A DNA stretch of 16,166 nucleotides from Promethearchaeota archaeon. Lineage in GTDB: Archaea > Asgardarchaeota > Lokiarchaeia > Sigynarchaeales > SOKP01. Where the stretch lies: the NCBI GenBank assembly GCA_014730295.1, contig WJIN01000229.1, positions 1 through 16,166 of the forward strand. Reading direction: 5' to 3'. This document shows, in pieces, positions 1 to 7,900 of the stretch. The notes below the pieces were generated by a model, which saw nothing but the letters and a program-made list of their open reading frames with translations, made no database searches and had not been told where the DNA came from. A program made the position numbers and the translations under genes. Numbering within the stretch: position 1 is the stretch's first letter; every line of letters starts with the position of its first letter.

Positions 1-356
1 GTCGTCCCAGTAGCAAGATGTGTACACAAATTCGGTAGCCCCCTTCGACAAGCCTCGCAGAATCCGCATTTCTCATTTGGATCCACGATCACTTTATCCC
101 CGGCATTAATGTCCCGTATTTGTCCCCCAACATCTCTTACGATTCCGGAAAATTCGTGTCCCAATATAGTATTATCGTTTGCAGGATGAGCTCCTTGTAA
201 AATCTTTAAATCAGTGCCACAAATTCCGCACGCTTTTACTTCAATTAAAATCTCATTTCCTTCGTGAATTTCGGGTTTATACACTTCCTCTATTTTAATT
301 ACTCCCGTGTTTTTCCCTTTATCTTTATGAAAGACTGCAGCCAGCATCTTTTCCAT
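1..356 (-). CDS. Zinc-dependent alcohol dehydrogenase (MDR family), N-terminal part only
   Basis: The minus-strand frame opens at an ATG (354-356) and runs off the left edge, giving 118 residues of the GroES-like catalytic domain of a medium-chain polyol/alcohol dehydrogenase. Visible are the catalytic zinc cysteine in CGICGTD (Cys46), the GHE motif (His67, Glu68), and the four structural-zinc cysteines (Cys97, Cys100, Cys103, Cys111) with the usual spacing. An AGGAG ribosome site (complement of 366-370) sits nine bases before the ATG and decides the start. The gene diverges from the transporter at 531. Known family members oxidise secondary alcohols with NAD(P), for example threonine, sorbitol or inositol derivatives. 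The Rossmann half lies outside the window, so the substrate cannot be called. Beside inositol genes, a cyclitol or sugar-acid dehydrogenase is a reasonable guess. Confidence 0.9.
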   Translation of the reverse strand, partial: MEKMLAAVFHKDKGKNTGVIKIEEVYKPEIHEGNEILIEVKACGICGTDLKILQGAHPANDNTILGHEFSGIVRDVGGQIRDINAGDKVIVDPNEKCGFCEACRRGLPNLCTHLATGT

Positions 357-470
357 ATAATTCCACTCCTCATATATAATAAGGTTTTTAGTTGTTATTT
401 ATTGATAGGAAATAGTAAACATTCATCTTTAAAAATCTTAATAGTCCCTTAGCAAATAATATTTAATTAC

Positions 471-478
471 TATAAAAG
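471..478 (+). promoter_or_regulatory. TATA box of the FLVCR-like transporter
   Basis: TATAAAAG lies 53 bases before the ATG at 531, in the 174-bp divergent region shared with the alcohol dehydrogenase. Transcription would start near 500, leaving a leader of about 30 bases. The rest of 357-530 is AT-rich, with no other structure I can support. Confidence 0.5.
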
Positions 479-530
479 CAATTAATAATTGTTCTATATC
501 TTAAAAAAAAAATTAGGAAATTGAATTATT

Positions 531-1745
531 ATGTCAGAAAAAGAAGTTCAAGTCTATGGATACCGATGGATAGTTTTACTTTTATTTATGTTTAGCAATA
601 TTACTATGCAAATTCTCTGGATTTCCTATGGTGCTGTAACGATAGAAGCTACTACATTTTATGGAGTAGATGAATTATCGATTTTACTTCTTTCACTAAT
701 CTTTATGGTTGTGTATATACCTGTAAATTTTTTAGCATCATGGGTTATAGATAAATATAATTTGAGAATAGGAGCGGGTATCGGAGCAATGTTGGCGGGT
801 ATCTTTGGATTTTTAAGATTTTTAGCAGGAAGTAATTATGAATTTGCTCTAATATTTCAAATTGGAATTGCCATTGGTCAACCATTTATATTGAATAGTA
901 TTACTAAATTATCGGCAAATTGGTTCCCAGAATCCGAGAGAACTACAGCAACAGGGTTATCATTAATATCTCAATTTATTGGAATTGCCTTGGGATTATT
1001 CATTACTCCCATGCTTGTTGTAGGAACCGATCTTACTATAATGCTATTAACATACGGAATAATTGCGATAGTTTCTGGTGTTTTATTCATTGTATTTGTT
1101 AAAGCAGAACCACCAACTCCTCCCTCAAAAAGAGCCACTGCAGAAAAGGTATTTATGTTCGACGGAATTAAGCAAATATTTACAAATAAATATTTCTTGA
1201 TTTTAGTTATCCTCTTCTTCGTAGGTTTAGGGGCGTTCAATATGATCACGACCTATATTGAACTCATATTAGCTCCTCGGGGATATGGTGCTCTTGATGC
1301 GGGAATAATAGGGGCAGTGATGTTACTGGGAGGTATCATTGGATGCGTTGTTATGTCTGCTCTCTCTGATAAGTACAAAAAGCGGAAAATATTGATTTTG
1401 ACCTCAGTTTCAGTCACTACGATATCATTAGCAATATTATCATTTACAGCAGAAGAATTATTATTATACCTATTTGGATTCTTATTAGGTTTCGGAATCT
1501 TGTCCGCGGGACCAGTAGCACTAGAATATGCGGTTGAAATTACAGCACCTGTTCCAGAAGCTACTTCGAATGGGGCCTTAATGATGGTAGGACAGATTGG
1601 AGGAATTATATTTATTTTGGGACTGGTTGAATTCACAACTCCAGCGGGAGATTATCTTCCCGCATTAATCTTCCTTACAGTTTTAGCTTTTATTTTGGTG
1701 ATCTTATCTTTATTGTTAAAAGAGACTGATACAAAAAATAATTAG
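531..1745 (+). CDS. MFS transporter, FLVCR (SLC49)-like
   Basis: A 404-residue integral membrane protein with about twelve hydrophobic segments. The opening YGYRWIVLLLFMFSN, followed by an ILWISYG segment, and the motif SANWFPESERTTATGL (about residues 128-143) resemble the feline leukaemia virus C receptor branch of the major facilitator superfamily. A charged loop near residue 190 separates the two six-helix halves, and the second half carries a SDKYKKRK loop. Eukaryotic relatives move haem, choline or ethanolamine; prokaryotic relatives are mostly uncharacterised. The gene is monocistronic and convergent with the creatininase-family gene 36 bp downstream. Family assignment is fairly firm. 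The substrate is unknown, and an inositol-related solute is only a context guess. Confidence 0.85.
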   Translation: MSEKEVQVYGYRWIVLLLFMFSNITMQILWISYGAVTIEATTFYGVDELSILLLSLIFMVVYIPVNFLASWVIDKYNLRIGAGIGAMLAGIFGFLRFLAGSNYEFALIFQIGIAIGQPFILNSITKLSANWFPESERTTATGLSLISQFIGIALGLFITPMLVVGTDLTIMLLTYGIIAIVSGVLFIVFVKAEPPTPPSKRATAEKVFMFDGIKQIFTNKYFLILVILFFVGLGAFNMITTYIELILAPRGYGALDAGIIGAVMLLGGIIGCVVMSALSDKYKKRKILILTSVSVTTISLAILSFTAEELLLYLFGFLLGFGILSAGPVALEYAVEITAPVPEATSNGALMMVGQIGGIIFILGLVEFTTPAGDYLPALIFLTVLAFILVILSLLLKETDTKNN

Positions 1746-1765
1746 GGAAGGAAACAAATTCTAAT

Positions 1766-1780
1766 TTATTTCTTTTTTTT
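1766..1780 (+). terminator. T-rich terminator after the FLVCR-like gene
   Basis: A T-dominated tract with eight consecutive T at 1773-1780 follows the stop codon by about 20 bases, in the gap between two convergent genes. Archaeal RNA polymerase commonly terminates at such runs without a hairpin; I see no clear stem. Confidence 0.45.
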
Positions 1781-1781
1781 C

Positions 1782-2660
1782 TTAATTTTGCAGAAGTATC
1801 TGAGTGTAAATGTCAATAATCATATCTATAATCATTTTTCCTAATTCCTTATAGGGTTTTACCTTCCCATTATCTAATTTCCGTAAAGTTTTCAGACAGT
1901 TCCAAAGCCCATATTTATCATTTTTTCTTGATCCAAGGGCAGATTCATATTTACCACCCACCAGTAAATATCCCCCCAGTCCTCCCACTGGCGGATATTT
2001 TAGGAGGGCTTTTTCAAAATCGTTCTCTAGTTGTTGATTCATAATCTCTAATTTTTTTTTATCCATTACTTCTAAGGCATATGCTAAGGAGTGCTCCATA
2101 TGCCCAGCATGACCCGCACCCAATAAAATTTGCACAAGCTCATTTCCAATCTGTTTTTGCTCATTTTTTGTGTTTGAGAGTTGAGTTGCTAAGTTCTTTG
2201 TAGCTATCATTATCTTATTTACATATTGTTCCAAAATACCTCCAGAACCAATTAATACTTTTTCTAATCTCAATTCCTCTTTAATCACAGTTTCCTCTTT
2301 CAGTAATGGATCATTTCCGCCATGTCCGGAATATATGAAGACTTTTGAAGCTTTTAAGCCTAAATTTTTATAAGTATCTATATGATATTTCATAAATTCC
2401 TTTACGTTAGCTAAGAATTGGTCGACAGGTATGTATTTGGGTGCCCAGTCCTTCGCCGCATCTCCCGCATGATCCGTTGTATAGGGGATGTGTGCTACAT
2501 ACCGAGATCCTGTTTTTAAGGCTATATGTAGGCCGATATATTGAGATACAATATCATCAATATTTCGAGGTAAAGCATATCCATGCCCTTCAACAGGATT
2601 TCCCACGGTAAATATAATCCAATCACCCTCTTTCTTACCGTAAGGTCCCCAATCATCCAT
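1782..2660 (-). CDS. Creatininase-family amidohydrolase, ArfB-like
   Basis: A 292-residue protein of the creatininase metallohydrolase family. Motifs in order: VEGHGYALPRNIDD (Glu24, His26, Asp35/36 as metal ligands), YSGHGGND (His113), GHAGHMEHS (around 183-191) and KYPPVGGLGG near 221-230. The segment YIGLHIALKTG and the KYP-VG stretch recall, from memory, ArfB, the archaeal deformylase of riboflavin and F420 synthesis. ArfB is nearer 230 residues, so this protein has about 60 extra, partly a 145-180 insertion. I chose the ATG at 2660, not the in-frame GTG at 2702, because a GGGAGG site lies just before it and the TATA box would start transcription inside the longer version. It could be a true ArfB or a paralogue recruited to cyclitol or amide hydrolysis. 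The family is sure, the substrate is not. Confidence 0.85.
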   Translation of the reverse strand: MDDWGPYGKKEGDWIIFTVGNPVEGHGYALPRNIDDIVSQYIGLHIALKTGSRYVAHIPYTTDHAGDAAKDWAPKYIPVDQFLANVKEFMKYHIDTYKNLGLKASKVFIYSGHGGNDPLLKEETVIKEELRLEKVLIGSGGILEQYVNKIMIATKNLATQLSNTKNEQKQIGNELVQILLGAGHAGHMEHSLAYALEVMDKKKLEIMNQQLENDFEKALLKYPPVGGLGGYLLVGGKYESALGSRKNDKYGLWNCLKTLRKLDNGKVKPYKELGKMIIDMIIDIYTQILLQN

Positions 2661-2664
2661 CTTG

Positions 2665-2722
2665 CCTCCCAATTTCAATTCTTTTTGTGGATTTGAATTC
2701 ACATTTTACACCTTATTATAAA
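2665..2722 (-). promoter_or_regulatory. TATA box and Shine-Dalgarno site fixing the start at 2660
   Basis: On the minus strand TTTATAATAA (complement of 2713-2722) would place the transcript start near 2692, inside the upstream GTG-started version. GGGAGG (complement of 2665-2670) lies four bases before the ATG at 2660. Both favour the shorter protein. Confidence 0.55.
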
Positions 2723-2841
2723 TTTCTTAGTCCTTACTATTTTATAACTATTATAATTGATAGTTGATTTATGTAATTATTAATTTTCAAACATATTACA
2801 ATTGATCTAACTAAATTCAAAAAATAACAAGAAAACTCAAT

Positions 2842-4077
2842 ATGCCTGGTCCAGGAATGCAATTAATTGGAAAAGAAGAAAAAGAAGAATTATTAGAAGT
2901 AATAGAATCTGGATACCTCTATAGATACGGAAATACTTCTGATCCCCAGTTTAAAGCTAAAGTATGGAATCTGGAACAGAATTTTGCGAAATATACTGGA
3001 GTAAATCATGCTCTTGCAGTAAATTCTGGAACGAGTGCTCTCTTGACGGCTTTATGGGCTTTGGGAATCGCTCCTGGAGATGAAGTAATTGTTCCGGGAT
3101 ATACTTTTATCGCAAGTATTACATCAATTATTTTCGCACGAGGGATTCCCATACTTGCAGAAGTCGATGAAAGTTTAACTCTCGATGCTGAAGATGTCAA
3201 AAAAAAAATAACTCCCAATACAAAAGCTATCATGTTAGTACACATGTTGGGGAATCCGGGAAATGTTGACAAGATTTTGAATATAGCTGAAAAAAATAAT
3301 CTCATTCTAATCGAGGATTGTGCCCAAGCATTTGGGGCATCGTATAATGGAAAAACGGTCGGTAAGTATGGAAAAATGGGTGCTTTTAGCCTTAATGTGT
3401 ATAAAACTATTACTGCTGGTGATGGAGGGATGATTATTACTGATGATAACGATTTATATGAAAGAGCCTTTGCGATTCACGATCAAGGGCACCTACCACT
3501 TAGAAAAGGGGTAGAGCAAGGAAAAAGAACCATCTTGGGATTGAATTTCCGAATGAATGAATTGACCGCTGCGGTTGCTAACGCTCAGTTAAAAAAAATT
3601 GATCTTATTAAACAAAGATTACGCACTAATAAGAATATTCTAAAAGAGGAACTTGCTGATATCAAGAATATAGAGTTTCGAAAAATATGGGATAAAGATG
3701 GAGATGCGGGAACCTTGTTAACATTTTTTATGCCCACTGAAAAAAGCGCTAAAAAGCTTGCTGAGAAATTAGGATGCACCACAATTTCGGGGAGTGGATG
3801 GCATGTTTATAGCAATATGGAACATTTACTAGGTAAGATGACAGTGACCAATGAAAACTGTCCTTTTGTATGTCCTTTTTATGATAAGCCTGAAGTAAAA
3901 TATGAGAAAGGTATGCTTCCACAAACGGATGATTTATTGAAGAGGGGAATAAACATTAGTGTAGGTGTGTCCGATCCAGGACTTGGGAGTGCCTATGGTA
4001 TTACGATAAATGACTCTCCTGAGAAAATCCGTGCCGTTGCTAATAATCTTAAGGCAGCTATTAGAGAATCATTATAA
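2842..4077 (+). CDS. DegT/DnrJ/EryC1/StrS-family PLP aminotransferase
   Basis: A 411-residue fold-type I aminotransferase of the DegT family. Visible motifs: NSGTSALLTAL (61-71) for phosphate binding, PGYTFIAS (85-92), IEDCAQAFGA (157-166, Asp159 facing the pyridine nitrogen), SLNVYKTITAGDGG (183-196) with the PLP Schiff-base Lys188, and LNFRMNEL (234-241). Members move an amino group between glutamine or glutamate and a keto sugar, or a keto cyclitol such as scyllo-inosose in aminoglycoside pathways. It is 130 bp upstream of iolM on the same strand. That position suggests scyllo-inosose/scyllo-inosamine interconversion, in either direction, but a nucleotide-sugar substrate cannot be excluded. 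No sugar-nucleotide genes are nearby. Family very sure, substrate inferred. Confidence 0.92.
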   Translation: MPGPGMQLIGKEEKEELLEVIESGYLYRYGNTSDPQFKAKVWNLEQNFAKYTGVNHALAVNSGTSALLTALWALGIAPGDEVIVPGYTFIASITSIIFARGIPILAEVDESLTLDAEDVKKKITPNTKAIMLVHMLGNPGNVDKILNIAEKNNLILIEDCAQAFGASYNGKTVGKYGKMGAFSLNVYKTITAGDGGMIITDDNDLYERAFAIHDQGHLPLRKGVEQGKRTILGLNFRMNELTAAVANAQLKKIDLIKQRLRTNKNILKEELADIKNIEFRKIWDKDGDAGTLLTFFMPTEKSAKKLAEKLGCTTISGSGWHVYSNMEHLLGKMTVTNENCPFVCPFYDKPEVKYEKGMLPQTDDLLKRGINISVGVSDPGLGSAYGITINDSPEKIRAVANNLKAAIRESL

Positions 4078-4100
4078 ATAATCATAAATTTGTCTCCATA

Positions 4101-4118
4101 TTATTTTCTTTTTATTTT
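4101..4118 (+). terminator. T-rich tract after the aminotransferase
   Basis: A T-rich run starts about 24 bases after the stop codon and precedes the separate promoter-like region of iolM, consistent with hairpin-free archaeal termination. Confidence 0.35.
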
Positions 4119-4172
4119 CGTGTTTCGTCTTTTATAAGGGAAAAATCTCTAAAAAATTAATGTAATCGATAA

Positions 4173-4187
4173 TTATATTATTTAAAC
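4173..4187 (+). promoter_or_regulatory. TATA-like element of iolM
   Basis: An AT-only stretch (TTATATTATTTAAAC) centred about 28 bases before the ATG at 4208, with no Shine-Dalgarno site between. This is the spacing expected for a leaderless or nearly leaderless archaeal transcript. Confidence 0.4.
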
Positions 4188-4207
4188 AAAAAAGTGTTTT
4201 GATACAT

Positions 4208-5386
4208 ATGAAAGCAATTGAATTAGATGCAAAATGGGATCCCAAACCTTCATTTAAGCTGGGCTCGAAAGATATTGATGGAAAGTTAACCTATTTGGGA
4301 TCGCAAGTATGGCGTGATCCTAAAGTAAGACAAATAGATGCTGAAATTCCCGAAATAAAATCAAATGAAGTTTTAATAAAAGTAAAGCGGTGTGGAATAT
4401 GTGGCTCTGATGTACATATGGCTCAAGCCGATGATGAGGGATATATCTATTATCCGGGATTGACAGCTTTTCCCGCAATACTAGGGCACGAATTTGCGGG
4501 AGAAGTCGTGAGGGCGGGAAAACAAGCTATAAATAAAAGAACTAATCAGCCGTTTAAGGAGGGCGAATCCGTGACTGTAGAAGAAATGGTGTGGTGCGGG
4601 GAATGTAGACCATGTTGTGATGGCTTCCCAAATCATTGTGAGCGATTGCATGAAATAGGATTTTCAATTGACGGTGCCTATGCGGAATATATTAACGTTC
4701 CAGCAAAGTTATGTTGGAGTTTAAGAAAATTGGAAGGTAAGTATGATGATATCTATAAAGCGGGCAGCTTAGTAGAACCTACATCTGTTGCGTATAATGC
4801 GGTTATTGAACGAGGGGGAGGAATAAAACCCGGACAAAATGTCGTTATCCTTGGAGCGGGTCCAATAGGAATTGCTGCAGCTAAAATCTTGAAAACAGCG
4901 GGAGCTGCTGTCTGTATAGTGTCTGAACCAGAAGAAAATCGAGCTAGCTTAGCGAAGAAAATGGGCGCTGATTATATTATTAATCCACAAAAAGAAGATT
5001 TTGTAGAAAAAGTAAAAGACTATACCGACAATGAGGGTGCTGCGCTATATTTAGAAGCCACAGGACTTCCTGGACGAGTCACTGATGACATACAAAACGC
5101 TATTTGGGAGTGTAAAGCAATTAATAGTACCGTTGTCATTGTCGCACGAGCAGAAGAAAGAATGCCAATCATCGGAGAATATTTTCAGGTAAGACGAGCT
5201 CGAATTGTTGGTGCTCAAGGACATTCTGGACATGGTACTTTTCCGGATGTTATCAGTTGTATGGCGGCTGGGATGGATATGACACCCATGATTACAGAGG
5301 AGATTTCGCTTAGTAAAGTCCCAGAGTATTTAGAGCTTCTTCAAACCGATAAGGAAAACTGCAAGGTATCTGTAAAAATTAGTTAA
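4208..5386 (+). CDS. iolM: scyllo-inosose 3-dehydrogenase (zinc MDR dehydrogenase)
   Basis: A 392-residue zinc-dependent dehydrogenase matching T. maritima IolM (TM0412) along its length as I recall it: the opening KAIELDAKWDPKPSFKLG, SDVHMAQ-DEGYI-YPGL, LVEPTSVAYNAVI and the late QGHSGHGTFP motif. Catalytic zinc residues are Cys65, His94/Glu95 and probably Glu190; structural zinc is held by Cys130, Cys133, Cys136 and Cys144. The Rossmann motif GAGPIG (216-221) is followed by Glu240 at the end of the next strand, suggesting NAD. It oxidises scyllo-inosose to the 3-dehydro diketone. I start at the ATG at 4208, not an upstream in-frame TTG at 4199, because family members begin there. iolO and iolN, the next pathway steps, are in the same window. 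Confidence 0.92.
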   Translation: MKAIELDAKWDPKPSFKLGSKDIDGKLTYLGSQVWRDPKVRQIDAEIPEIKSNEVLIKVKRCGICGSDVHMAQADDEGYIYYPGLTAFPAILGHEFAGEVVRAGKQAINKRTNQPFKEGESVTVEEMVWCGECRPCCDGFPNHCERLHEIGFSIDGAYAEYINVPAKLCWSLRKLEGKYDDIYKAGSLVEPTSVAYNAVIERGGGIKPGQNVVILGAGPIGIAAAKILKTAGAAVCIVSEPEENRASLAKKMGADYIINPQKEDFVEKVKDYTDNEGAALYLEATGLPGRVTDDIQNAIWECKAINSTVVIVARAEERMPIIGEYFQVRRARIVGAQGHSGHGTFPDVISCMAAGMDMTPMITEEISLSKVPEYLELLQTDKENCKVSVKIS

Positions 5387-5403
5387 TTATTCTATTTTCC
5401 TTC

Positions 5404-5883
5404 TTATTTTTCCAAAGACGTATTTTGCCTCATCTTTCGAAAACAATAGGTCCAAATAGGTGGTTCGAACAAACAAGGGCGATCAAATTGAGGTGCGTGG
5501 GGTTTTAAATCTATTATCGGGGACCTATTTAATGCATCCAAATTCTCTACATACAAGATATTTTCCTCTCTTAGTAATAATTTTACTGTTGTGAAACAAA
5601 GAGGATTAGGTCGAGCCTGTGATCGAGATGAAAATACCCCTCGTTCAGCAAAACGTGTAAAACCTCCAGGATTTACTTTTCTTAACTTTCGTTCCTCAAA
5701 GTCTAGTAAATGCGCCCAATAAACCACAATTATATGTGAATACTCTTCAATCTTCTCTAATGCATCAACAAATTCTTCAACTATATTTAGTTTAGAGACT
5801 TTTTTCTCGGAATCCTTAAATCTTGAGTCATTTATATTCGTTTGAACTTCTCCGATTTGTACAATATCAAATTTTTTGGACAT
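5404..5883 (-). CDS. trmO: TrmO-like tRNA (adenine37-N6)-methyltransferase
   Basis: A 159-residue protein of the TrmO/YaeB (UPF0066) family, SAM-dependent beta-barrel enzymes that methylate N6 of t6A37 in some tRNAs. Diagnostic segments: the N-terminal IGEVQTN, the RGVFSSRSQARPNPL signature (81-95) and LDALNRSPIIDLKPHAP (115-131). Length is normal for archaeal members. A GGGAG ribosome site (complement of 5890-5894) lies six bases before the ATG. It starts 44 bp after iolO on the same strand, so the two may be co-transcribed although their roles look unrelated. It converges with iolM, 17 bp away. Some archaeal members have no proven tRNA role, so function is less certain than family. Confidence 0.85.
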   Translation of the reverse strand: MSKKFDIVQIGEVQTNINDSRFKDSEKKVSKLNIVEEFVDALEKIEEYSHIIVVYWAHLLDFEERKLRKVNPGGFTRFAERGVFSSRSQARPNPLCFTTVKLLLREENILYVENLDALNRSPIIDLKPHAPQFDRPCLFEPPIWTYCFRKMRQNTSLEK

Positions 5884-5927
5884 TTTTAACTCCCACCCTA
5901 AGTTTTACTATAAAATTAGGACTTGCT

Positions 5928-6746
5928 TTAGCGATTTAAAATCATCTTCAGGAACTCAATGCTTTCCCTTGCAACATCTTCAAATGAAGGTTTCATAATA
6001 GTCTCAATTGAAGCGTAATTTTTATATCCTGCTTCTTTGAAAGTATTAAGGAACGCTCTAAAATCAAAATGACCTGTTCCAGGAGCCCGTCTATTTGTAT
6101 CTGCCAAATGGATATGAATTACCTCAGAAGAAATTCGTTCTAAATCCTCCCAAATAAATCCGGGATCTTCCTCTAGGTTTGTATGATATGAATCAATGAG
6201 AAGTTTTAGGTGACTTGAATTAATTTCTTGAAGTAAATCCAATGCGCTCGAAATTGTGTTATATGAATCAATTTCGAAGCTATTAATTGGTTCAAATGCT
6301 AACATTACCCCCTTATCTTCAGCTATGGCAGCACATCGTTTTAAGGAGGATATAATATTTAAGCGTTCCTTTTTTGGACTGCTTTGAGAGGAATATCGCC
6401 CGCGAATTAATCCAATGATTACTAATGCGTTAGTTTCCACCGCAAATTCCATATATCTTTCAAGTCTTTCTATAGCCTTCTGACGTAGTGTCGCATCATA
6501 ATGCCCTAATGAATACCCAAATCGAATAAAAGTACTCCCAGTCCCCAAAGCAGAGATATCAAAATTATAGGAATCTATGATCTCTTTTATTTGGAATACA
6601 TTAATTTTCTCTGGTTCCAATAAACTCAGCTCTATGCCATCATATCCCAGAGGTTTCAAAAATTCACACAAAGATTCAAACTTATTGCTCACCTCATCCA
6701 CAGGACTCTTCGACTCATTTAGGCCAGAAACAATACTGAGTTTCAT
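5928..6746 (-). CDS. iolO: 5-keto-L-gluconate epimerase (xylose-isomerase-like TIM barrel)
   Basis: A 272-residue AP-endonuclease-2-type TIM barrel that resembles T. maritima IolO (TM0416) in length and motifs as I recall them: ISALGTGSTF, ALVIIGLIRGR (107-117), FEPINSFEID (151-160), LLIDSYHTNLEE (182-193), HIHLADTNRRAPGTGHFDFR (211-230) and a terminal SIET. The divalent-metal residues are likely Glu152, Asp185, His211 or His213, and Glu248; His188 and Arg219 probably contact the sugar. It would convert 5-keto-L-gluconate, the IolN product, to D-tagaturonate in the cytoplasm. It diverges from the G1PDH-like gene at 6857 and precedes trmO by 44 bp. A related ketose 3-epimerase is the alternative, but iolM and iolN nearby make IolO the best reading. 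Confidence 0.85.
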   Translation of the reverse strand: MKLSIVSGLNESKSPVDEVSNKFESLCEFLKPLGYDGIELSLLEPEKINVFQIKEIIDSYNFDISALGTGSTFIRFGYSLGHYDATLRQKAIERLERYMEFAVETNALVIIGLIRGRYSSQSSPKKERLNIISSLKRCAAIAEDKGVMLAFEPINSFEIDSYNTISSALDLLQEINSSHLKLLIDSYHTNLEEDPGFIWEDLERISSEVIHIHLADTNRRAPGTGHFDFRAFLNTFKEAGYKNYASIETIMKPSFEDVARESIEFLKMILNR

Positions 6747-6803
6747 AATTATTATTTAATTATGTATATTCACTAAAAAATTTCTTTACCAATATACTAA
6801 TCA

Positions 6804-6816
6804 TTTTATAATATAG
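6804..6816 (+). promoter_or_regulatory. TATA box of the G1PDH-like gene
   Basis: TTTTATAATATAG lies about 47 bases before the ATG at 6857; an AAAGGAAAG stretch just upstream of the ATG could serve as a weak ribosome site. It sits in the 110-bp divergent region shared with iolO. Confidence 0.45.
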
Positions 6817-6856
6817 TTAAAAAATATTAGTAGCAGCTAAAGGAAAGAAATGAAAA

Positions 6857-7900
6857 ATGCCAACTAGACCTATTTATGGAAACTGGAATAGTGTTGATTT
6901 TCTTGACAAGATTGATAAATATATTTTATGTACCATGGAAGAACCCTGGGAAATAATTAAGCCCAAACTAAGTAGTATTCCCATAAAAACAATATTCAAC
7001 AGGTTTATGGATATTGATCATTTAAAATGTACATATAATAACTTAGAAGCAACTTTGGAAGATTCCATTACAATTGTTGGACTTGGTGGAGGAACGGCGT
7101 GTGATACAGCCAAATATCTTACATGGAAAGCAAAAAAACAAGCTCACAATGATATTGATTTAATATTAATCCCTTCCATTATTTCTGTTGATGCGTTTTT
7201 ATGCTCTTCGATTGCCGTAAGAGATAATAATAAGGTCAAATATATTGGAGAAAGTCATTCTGAAAAGATTCTTATTGATCATGAACTGATAAAATCAGCC
7301 CCAAAATTTCTTAATAGAGCAGGTGTATCAGATACAATTTCCATAACTTCAGCATTAGGTGATTGGGTAATAGGTCATGAAAATAACAATGAACAATTCG
7401 ATAAGATGGTATTTAGTGAAGCAAAAAAGATTGCCACAGATCTGATGGTTGCAAGAAATGAAATAAGAGATATTAGCGAAAAAGGGATAGAGGCACTAGT
7501 TGAGGGATTTTTCCGAGAGGTAGATTTATGTGAAAAATGGGGTAATGCTCGACCAGAAGAGGGAAGTGAACATTTTCTGGCCTATTGTGTCGAATCTATT
7601 ACTCATGATCATTATATTCATGGACAGCTAATCGGAATGAACATTTTAATCAGTCTCTATTTACAAGATGAGATGGCTGTTTTTTCCATAGACGAGATAC
7701 GACAATTTTTCAGCGATATAAAACTAGATATATCTCCACAATCAAATAAAATCCCCATAGAAGTATTACGTGAAGCATTTAATAGGATACAGAAATATGT
7801 AAAGAATGAAAATCTCATGTATTCCATCTATAATTCTCCAAATTTAATATTGGATGATAGAAAAGTAGATGAAATAATCCAATTTATAAAAACGATATAA
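6857..7900 (+). CDS. Glycerol-1-phosphate dehydrogenase-like (AraM/EgsA) oxidoreductase
   Basis: A 347-residue protein of the dehydroquinate synthase/iron-type alcohol dehydrogenase superfamily, nearest to the G1PDH/AraM branch. Evidence: VGLGGGTACDTAKYLTWK (74-91, dinucleotide loop), the IPSIISVDAFLCSSIAV segment where G1PDH carries its substrate loop, RAGVSDTIS (Asp159), ARPEEGSEHF (His239) and HDHYIHGQLIGM (His255). Asp159, His239 and His255 are the expected metal ligands. True G1PDH makes the archaeal lipid backbone, but the SNDGIAS-like loop typical of it is altered here to SVDAFLC. Given its place between iolO and the amidase fusion, it may instead oxidise a cyclitol or reduce a keto sugar acid. 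A cyclase activity (deoxy-inosose synthase type) is possible in the superfamily but less supported. Confidence 0.82.
   Translation: MPTRPIYGNWNSVDFLDKIDKYILCTMEEPWEIIKPKLSSIPIKTIFNRFMDIDHLKCTYNNLEATLEDSITIVGLGGGTACDTAKYLTWKAKKQAHNDIDLILIPSIISVDAFLCSSIAVRDNNKVKYIGESHSEKILIDHELIKSAPKFLNRAGVSDTISITSALGDWVIGHENNNEQFDKMVFSEAKKIATDLMVARNEIRDISEKGIEALVEGFFREVDLCEKWGNARPEEGSEHFLAYCVESITHDHYIHGQLIGMNILISLYLQDEMAVFSIDEIRQFFSDIKLDISPQSNKIPIEVLREAFNRIQKYVKNENLMYSIYNSPNLILDDRKVDEIIQFIKTI

Noticed and set aside
264..452. Plus-strand ORF of 62 residues
   Set aside because: It overlaps the start of the opposite-strand zinc dehydrogenase, which has clear zinc motifs, and has no ribosome site or recognisable domain.
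971..1636. Two minus-strand ORFs (971-1249 and 1253-1636)
   Set aside because: They are antisense to the FLVCR-like transporter, with Pro/Ile/Asn-rich translations typical of shadow frames.
3006..3305. Minus-strand ORF of 99 residues
   Set aside because: Antisense to the DegT aminotransferase, which has all its motifs; no promoter or ribosome site.
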